This document shows, piece by piece, positions 58,213 to 64,000 of a DNA stretch of 64,000 nucleotides. The position numbers and the translations under genes were made by a program. This DNA is from Moniliophthora roreri (Eukaryota > Basidiomycota > Agaricomycetes > Agaricales > Marasmiaceae), in contig LATX02000183.1 in assembly GCA_001466705.2 (NCBI GenBank), positions 186,001-250,000 of the forward strand. The letters run 5' to 3'. Every line of letters starts with the position of its first letter. Positions within the stretch are counted from its first letter, which is position 1. The notes under the pieces were generated by a model. The model saw only the letters and a program-made list of their open reading frames with translations. It was not told the DNA's origin and searched no databases.

Positions 58213-58662
58213 CTACGTGTACTGCTCGCTACCCGCAATCCCCTGGCTCTGTCCCTCTGCTGTATGTGTTTTCGGCATATTGAGACCAACACGACGTGCT
58301 GTAGCCTCAATCCTCTCTTCCGCTGTGTAGTCTACAAGTGGGTTGTACCTTTGCAATAACACCTGTGAATGAATTACTTCAGAAAGGCAACCATGCAGGA
58401 TATGGATAAGGGGCCTACGTTATACTCTCGTTGTGAATGGAGGAAGAGAGCGCAGTCTTGTAACTCCTGCACTTTGCTTTCAGTGTTGGCCTGTGACGCC
58501 AACGCGCGAAAATGGAAAGACAGAGCACGACTTATTTTGCCATTCTGAACCGACTTGGCAGCAGAATCAGGTCTATATTTCTTGAATATGAATCATATAA
58601 CTCACTGCCTTCTTCAGTTCCCGCAGGATACTGCGATACGCTTGAACTGGTGTGGAGGACAT
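58213..58662 (-). CDS. FMC1: Small LYR-type mitochondrial protein, FMC1-like
   Basis: Three exons too short for simple frame searches. Exon 1, MSSTPVQAYRSILRELKKA, joins NGKISRALSFHFRALASQAN and TESKVQELQDCALFLHSQRE; exon 3 continues NVLLQRYNPLVDYTAEERIE, then ATARRVGLNMPKTHTAEGQS and a short end at 58213. YRSILREL is an LYR-like start, and LLQRYNPLVDYTAEERI...ATARRVGLNMP is a strong match in order to the conserved C-terminal part of FMC1, a factor for ATP synthase (F1) assembly. All introns are GT-AG and in phase. Length of about 105 residues fits. It sits 57 bp upstream of SUA5 on the same strand. Confidence 0.8.
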
Positions 58663-59204
58663 GGCTTGAGACTTCAACGTGGGAATTCAATCCTGGAACG
58701 CGTCGGCAAAAACGACCAAGTACGGCTTAAACTCTCAATTTGCCCAGATCCTACGGGTCATCCTGTACCCATCCTGACTCAAAATCGTTGAACAAGCTTA
58801 TCAGCAAGAATGGTACCACAGTGCCGGGGAGGCATGGAAACATCTCGAGTCGCGCAATGGGTCTTTTCATGTCATTGACCTTCGTGCCCTACTCTGAGCA
58901 AGAGCACGATTTTTGCCTCGTTTCACCAACATTTGACGGTAGCCAAGGGTAGCCACAGGTAGCCACTCGCGGTGATACGTACTAGGTAACTAACTGTGGT
59001 GGCTATTGTGATAGCTATCTCTTTGCCTGGACCATCCAGTGAGTTAGGACCTTTATCTTTCATCGCCCATGCCACCCATGCCACCCATGCCACTCATGGC
59101 CTCATATAAAGTATGCTCTTTGTGGCTAGTTGGAAGATCGATCCACTACCCATTCATATATTTCACACGCGTAGCAAGTTCTTTATCTTTGACACTCAAC
59201 CACT
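58663..59204. other. Divergent spacer with short tandem repeats
   Basis: About 540 bp between the FMC1-like and RRM genes. It holds a GGTAGCCAC-type direct repeat (58938-58967) and a 9-nt tandem repeat CATGCCACC (59066-59095). The latter is open in two frames (MPPMPP on plus, SGMGGMGG on minus), but no gene can be built from either. Confidence 0.5.
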
Positions 59205-59990
59205 ATGCAACACTCGAACGACATTTCGACGCCTTCTGGCTCCGGACGAGTACTGGTACAGTGATCATTAGTCTCCACGGTCGTGTGCCATCTTCTCATA
59301 TGAACTTTAGGGAACGTCTGCGCGCCGCGAAGTACATTCCTGTCGACCGAGGTCTGGCGCGGAGAAGGCTCAAGACGTTAAGCATGCTCATAGAGTCGCA
59401 GAGAAGAAACGAGAAGTCCGCGTCAACCCAATCGTCTATGTCGGGAACGTACGTCTCCTCTTTATTCACAAAGAGGCCTTCACTGAATCTTTAATAGTTA
59501 CCTATGAACACCACTGAGAAACATGTAAAGGATCTTTTCGCTACTTGTGGCAAGGTCCATCGCGTGACAATCGCCAATAGTAGTGCTTACACCAAGAAGC
59601 CCATCGAACCTACCCTGTACGCCTACGTCGAGTTCAGGAATCCTTCTGCAAGAGAAAGGGCGGCAAAGTATCATGGTCATACCATTCTAGGCAAGCGGAT
59701 CACGGTGAGTGCGCATAAAAGCTCGGTGTTGCAATGCCCGTTTTGACTGTTCTTAAAGGTTTCATATCATCCCGGTCGTCTTCCTGACGTAGATAAGACT
59801 GTTCAATGTGAGTGACATTGTGTAAGAGAGAACCTGAGAGCCGATGAATCATTTTTGTAGCATGCATAGACGCCAGTAGTTGCGAAGACATCCCCAAGAG
59901 GTAATGTTGCCATTCGACTTGAGTGCGTACGTTTACTGAGGATCCATGTACAGGCTTGTTGACCGGGAACCAACTGTACCTCTCATGTAG
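59205..59990 (+). CDS. Single-RRM RNA-binding protein
   Basis: Five exons. Start MQHSNDISTPSGSGR joins GTSARREVHSCRPRSG, a basic low-complexity N-terminus (KAQDVKHAHRVAEKKREVRV). The RRM is NPIVYVGNLPMNTTEKHVKD, LFATCGKVHRVTIANSS, PTLYAYVEFRNPSARERAAK and YHGHTILGKRITVSYHPG, with RNP2 (VYVGNL) and RNP1 (YAYVEF) clear. A short C-terminus (KTVQSCIDASSCEDIPKRLV) ends at 59990. The RRM resembles the PABPN1/RNPS-like group (VYVGNL...CGKVHRVTI), but the target cannot be named. The short introns are all GT-AG; the one inside VGN|LPM restores RNP2. Confidence 0.82.
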
Positions 59991-60412
59991 AGGCAGTCTA
60001 CGAATTAAGGGACAATGTCTTCCAGATGTCCTTTCAGCTTTCTAGTCTTGTGTATGATATATATGTTGTAATGATGATAGGCGAGGAGAATATGGATTAT
60101 ACAAACTTAGTTACGTGGCTGTAGAGGGACAATGGATTGCTGAGTGATGAATTCACTGAATTAGGAAGTTTGGTTTGAGGAAATATCCCATCTGGCGTCC
60201 AATTGCTGTCACCTGGAATAAGACACCCACCATCAATTCTGACTGTATGGGAGATACCTAGTTACTCATTCACAACGACCGCTCGAGGTGTGTCTGTGCT
60301 TATCCCTCCCCTAAAATCATGCCCTTAGTCTAAATTCTTCCTCCTTTTACCTTTACCTAGCCTAATCAGTCTCTGTCCCGTCCCGTTTGTTTGCCATCTG
60401 TTCACCTGCAGC
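59991..60412. promoter_or_regulatory. Spacer upstream of the eIF4A-like gene
   Basis: About 420 bp. The last 120 nt before the ATG at 60413 are pyrimidine-rich (CCTCCTTTTACC, GTCCCGTCCCG). No coding signal seen. Confidence 0.4.
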
Positions 60413-63400
60413 ATGGCGAGGAGTGCGACTTTGAACCCGGCTTCGATGCCTTTCTTCCCTGGTGGTCGTTCCGGTGACGATGAAGGTGCCAATGGTTTAG
60501 GTCTCGGCCAACACCCCTCTTTGCGCCTTCACGAACAGGATCGCAGCTCATCATCCACTCTTTCCGTTTCTCCTTCTGATTACCGCTCGGTCAAATCATC
60601 TCCAAGTCCTTCTCTCCAACAAGAACGCAACAATGATTTCCACACCACTTCTCTCAACGAGGGGTCACGCAAATCTCCGACATTCCGACAAGTTGATGCT
60701 AGCAAGCCTTATCCCGGTATTGAATCTAGGATACCAAGAGAGTCGAGCATGTTGGGCACTTTAGAGTCGTTGCCAGAGGGAGAAGATACCCAGAACACCC
60801 CAGGACCACTTGTGACGGACCTGATGCACAGGGGGTCGGTCTCCTCTTTCTTTTCAGTGTCTACGGGTCGAGAAAGATTGGGCACCCCTCCCATGGCTAT
60901 CAACACCGGTTCACCTTTTAATGCCAACACTGTAGGATTCACCTCCTCTTCCCCCGTTTCTTCATTGGACTCGGGCAGTCATTTTGCACCAAGTGTTGAC
61001 TCACTGACGTCGCAAACCTTTGAGGCTCAACTTAAAGGGTCCCCCCTTTTTCATGATATCTTGGATCGGCTGGTTCGCTGCGAATTCGCAACTACACAGA
61101 TTCAAAAGGATTTGGGTGATTTGCATCGCAAAATGAACTTGCTGGTGGAGCGCAGCCTGCAAGCGAATGCGCAACCCGAGTTCAAGGATCCATTCGCTAG
61201 TAGTTCTCCAACCAATTTTGGCTCGGCCCTTAATGGCTCTCGCGCGTCAGTTGGCAACATCGCTCCTAACCAGGTCGCTCCCGCAGATGATATTTCGACA
61301 ATTTCTCAACGTCTGAACACATTGACATCATCTGTAGGGCAGCTTTTGGCCCTGCAAACGCAGCAAATTCAAACCGCTTCTGTTTTACCAAATCAGGCTT
61401 TGGTTAGTTCAAGCAGTGTGCAAATGGGCCTGGATCAGGGGATTGTTTCCAATGCAGCCATGCTAGGACATGGTTTACCCGCTCGTCCGGATGCTAGACC
61501 TTCGCCACGCATTCCCAATCCACCCATGCGTACGTGGTCTACCGGTACTTTGGATCTTCCCGTCCGGCCGGAAGTCACTGTTGGCGGACGTCAAGACGGA
61601 CCTTTGAGAGACAAGCGACGTTCCGTGACAGGCCTCCTTAGGAGAGATTCGTCTGGGGCATGTTATATTTCTTATACTTTTACTCCTTTCTCATTCAACA
61701 GTTTTTCAGGTCGTGGACCCACAAGGTGACTTCGGTGGAGGATCTCGCGATTCCGGCCCCCTGATTTCGAAGTGGGAACAGCTGAATCTGGCACCAGAAC
61801 TCCTACGATCATTGAACAAGTTTGGGTTAGTATGAGCGCTGTTTTTTCGGAGCCAGTCTGATTCCATCTATTCAGGGTCGGTCCTCCGAATAAAATCCAA
61901 CAACGCGCTCTTCCGTTCTTACTACGAGGCGCTGATATCATCGCACAAGCACCTCCTACACAAGAACGTATCGCCGCCTATGTGATCCCAGCCATCCAGA
62001 TAGCTGTCACTACCATTGCTGCTCAATCAGCCAATCGTGGACCGATAGTCATCATGATTTCTACTACTGTCGATCAAGCCACCCAGGCACAACGGATGAT
62101 TCGGGATTTAGGAGGTCCAATTGGTGTCAGGTCCGCTCTGGGTGTTGGCACGACGACGGCAAGCAGTGACCTGGCGCAGGAATTGCGCCTCTTGCAGCAA
62201 AACATGCCGCACATACTTTGTGGCACACCACAGAAACTACATGCGCTTTTCACCACTCCAGGTGGCCTGACTGGCTCAGAGGTCCGATTCCTCGTTCTTG
62301 ATGAAGTTGACCAGCTCATTGCCCGTAACCTTCACGAATTCGTATTCAACATCGTGAAGCTCTTGCCTTCACCGCGATCCCGACCTTTGAGCTCAGGTAC
62401 CCCTGGCAGTAATGCGACACCTGGATCTACTCCATCTTTGTCACATAACTTCGATGCTAGTAATAATGGCCTAACCTCCCCCTTTATTTCAGGCCGAAGA
62501 TTCTCGACTGTCGCTTCATCGGAGTCCAGCGGTACTAGTTCTCCGGGTCCTCAGAACGTCGAGCGCCAAACTGCCCTGTTCTCCAACACCGTTCCTCAAG
62601 ATGTCCTCAATCTGGCAACAGCTATCCAATTGCGAGAACCTGTGCGTGTCCTCGTTCGCCGTGACGGGAACGTAACACAAGCAGAGACCACCCAGGGATC
62701 TCGTGGACTTCGCCAATTTTACCTATACCTTGCATTCACGGCCGGTGGACGTCCGGATCCTTCGCCTGCTCCACCTGGTGGCGGCTTGGGCATTATCGGA
62801 TCAGGGAGGGGTGCTGTGATCAGTGCCGAAAGTGTACAAGCACGAGAGTGGAAACTTGATGCCCTAGCTGATCTTTTCGATGATATTGACGTCGCTCAAG
62901 CGATCGTCCATGTCGGAGGAATGACCGCCTTAGACGCGGTTGTGTATAAGCTTGCTAGCAGAGGGCTAGAAGCAGTCCCCTTGGTGAGTTTTCATTGCTC
63001 CATTTTCTTGGAGTATCACCTGACGTTTCTCGGTAGCATGGCGACATGAACGCTGGAACGAAGTTGGCGGCTTTAAATAAATATAGGACCTCTTCTTCTC
63101 TCATTATGAGGCAATCAACCACAAAAGTTTTGGTCGTATATGACGTTCAAGTTAAAGAGCTTTCACATATTCCTCTCGTCATTAATTATGGTGCGGCTCA
63201 TCTTCTCTTGTTTGTAGTATACTAACCGGATATGCAGACTTACCCAAGGCTGTGGAGGAATACGCACACCGGTGAGTAATGTCGTGGCATTTTCCTGTTC
63301 GCTTCTGATTACCGAATGAAACCAGTGTCGCTCCTGCGATTGCTCCGAACAACTATACCCGAGCGGGAGTAGTGATCAACTTTGTGACTGCTACTGGTGG

Positions 63401-63596
63401 TGATGTTGAAATGCTGCGCTCTATAGAGTGTTTCTATAAGTAAGTGCATTTTTATGACATATCAACCCACCCGTGACGCTGACGAATAAATCTCTCAGAA
63501 TCAAATGTGTAAGTATCGTCGTCCTCATGCCAGACACTGTATACTGACTCTCGCCTTCAGCCGGAAGTTCCTATGAGTCTACGGGACCTTCTTTAA
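60413..63596 (+). CDS. eIF4A-derived DEAD-box-like protein with degenerate helicase motifs and long disordered N-terminus
   Basis: About 435 residues of Ser/Pro/Gly-rich sequence come first (a coiled patch at LDRLVRCEFATTQIQKDL). An eIF4A-like double RecA unit follows: WEQLNLAPELLRSLNKFG and QQRALPFLLRGADIIAQAPP. The fold and many non-catalytic segments match eIF4A (GTPQKLHALF, VLDEVDQLIAR, HGDM, LVINYDLPKAVEEYAHR, SIECFYK, VPMSLRDLL). Catalytic motifs are lost: I is APPTQER in place of GSGKT, II is DEVD (62300-62311), III is SNT in place of SAT, V is YDVQVKEL in place of TDLLARG, and VI is HRVAPAIAPNN in place of HRxGRxGR. Low-complexity inserts lie between motifs II and III and in domain 2. 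Eight or so exons, including a 10-nt micro-exon (63499-63508). Probably a non-hydrolysing scaffold or regulator; the function is unknown. Confidence 0.88.
63499..63508 (+). other. 10-nt micro-exon
   Basis: AATCAAATGT is flanked by ctctcag and gtaagt. With the exons on either side it gives CFYKIKCPEVP, matching the eIF4A C-terminal FYN-like segment in phase. Confidence 0.75.
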
Positions 63597-63823
63597 GATG
63601 ATGATGATCTACAACGTCTCGACTGTATCCCTATTGCACATTTCCTCTACCTCAATACCTGTCGATGTTTCTATTTCTTACTATAGCTGCACCGCCCAGT
63701 CCATCGTCTGATACCCATACTGCAAACCTGCCCCCGTTTGTTTCACTACTAAATAGTTCCCTGGTGTTTCAATTCTGCCACTGTATCTTTTGATATTCAT
63801 CTGGATTGTTGTCTAATTCATAG

Positions 63824-63941
63824 TTATTGGACTGTCAATACTCTCAATGTACCATCTTCACTGCAACTGGCAAGTATTTGTGGTTCATTCTCGGTCTGAG
63901 GGCGCCACTTTATCCGGGTAATGTGGGCGTTGTGCGCCTTA
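63824..63941 (-). CDS. WD40-repeat protein, 3' terminal exon (partial gene, continues past right edge)
   Basis: The minus-strand exon reads KAHNAHITRIKWRPQTENEP, then QILASCSEDGTLRVLTVQ and a stop at 63824. This is one WD40 blade (H...W.P...LASCSEDGTLRV) at a C-terminus. The upstream splice acceptor (cgcgtag) lies at 63942, and a gtgttc donor near 63993 begins the intron, so a preceding exon crosses the window edge. ELP2, CIA1 and other propellers share this pattern; too little is visible to choose. It is convergent with the eIF4A-like gene. Confidence 0.7.
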
Positions 63942-64000
63942 CTACGCGAAAGAAAAGTTAGCCGAGTAGTAGCGAACCTATATTAGAGAACACCTACACA

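Noticed and set aside
59069..59494. Plus-strand frame beginning MPPMPPMPLM
   Set aside because: The start is a tandem repeat and the rest is a shadow of the RRM gene's first intron and exon in the wrong frame.
1..64000. tRNA and rRNA genes
   Set aside because: GGTTCGAnTCC-type B boxes were looked for; the few TTCGAATCC-like words (for example near 8958) lie in protein-gene introns without an acceptor stem or anticodon arm.

Overview
The window is nuclear DNA from a filamentous fungus, most probably an agaricomycete basidiomycete. Almost every gene is broken by many 45-65 nt introns with GTRNGT donors. The genes lie on both strands with short spacers. The protein families also fit: a class III type chitin synthase, an agaricomycete-style BTB protein, a basidiomycete HMG-box protein and a fungal F-box protein. 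There is no operon structure, and I saw no rRNA, tRNA, CRISPR or viral gene. About 34 protein genes can be supported. Gene models were spliced by eye from frame, donor, acceptor and family motifs, so internal exon borders are less certain than the calls.

Layout. 1-10.2 kb: the 5' part of a SEC7/BIG ARF exchange factor running off the left edge, deoxyhypusine synthase divergent from it, a 14-3-3 protein and an ARO8-like aminotransferase. 11-15.3 kb: a six-knuckle CCHC protein (GIS2/CNBP type), COQ10, an unrecognised small protein and a GST with an extra C-terminal domain. 15.6-24.3 kb: chitin synthase, a RING protein, a SPO12-like protein, an F-box protein and the RHEB GTPase. 24.5-35.7 kb: GH2 beta-mannosidase, two paralogous MFS permeases that flank a free-standing AlaX-type alanyl-tRNA editing protein, and a second RING protein. 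35.9-48.9 kb: SLS1-like mitochondrial protein, NEM1-like phosphatase, SNF7, LAG1 ceramide synthase, a two-RRM U1A/U2B''-type protein, a DJ-1/HSP31 protein, MOB1 and a BTB protein. 48.9-52.1 kb: a gene-poor, repeat-bearing island. 52.1-64 kb: DBP8 helicase, a DUF302-like protein, an HMG-box factor, SUA5, an FMC1/LYR-type small protein, a single-RRM protein, a large eIF4A-derived protein whose helicase motifs are nearly all destroyed, and the 3' end of a WD40 gene.

Most genes are conserved housekeeping functions: membrane traffic (SEC7, SNF7), lipid and envelope control (LAG1, NEM1), translation and tRNA modification (DHS, SUA5, AlaX), RNA biology (DBP8, U1A/U2B''), mitochondria (COQ10, SLS1, FMC1) and signalling (RHEB, 14-3-3, MOB1). 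They do not form one pathway.

The least expected items are the predicted pseudo-helicase at 60.4-63.6 kb and the 49-52 kb island. The island holds a MITE-like element with terminal inverted repeats, an older long inverted repeat and a cluster of hairpins. Two GC-AG introns can also be placed with good support.
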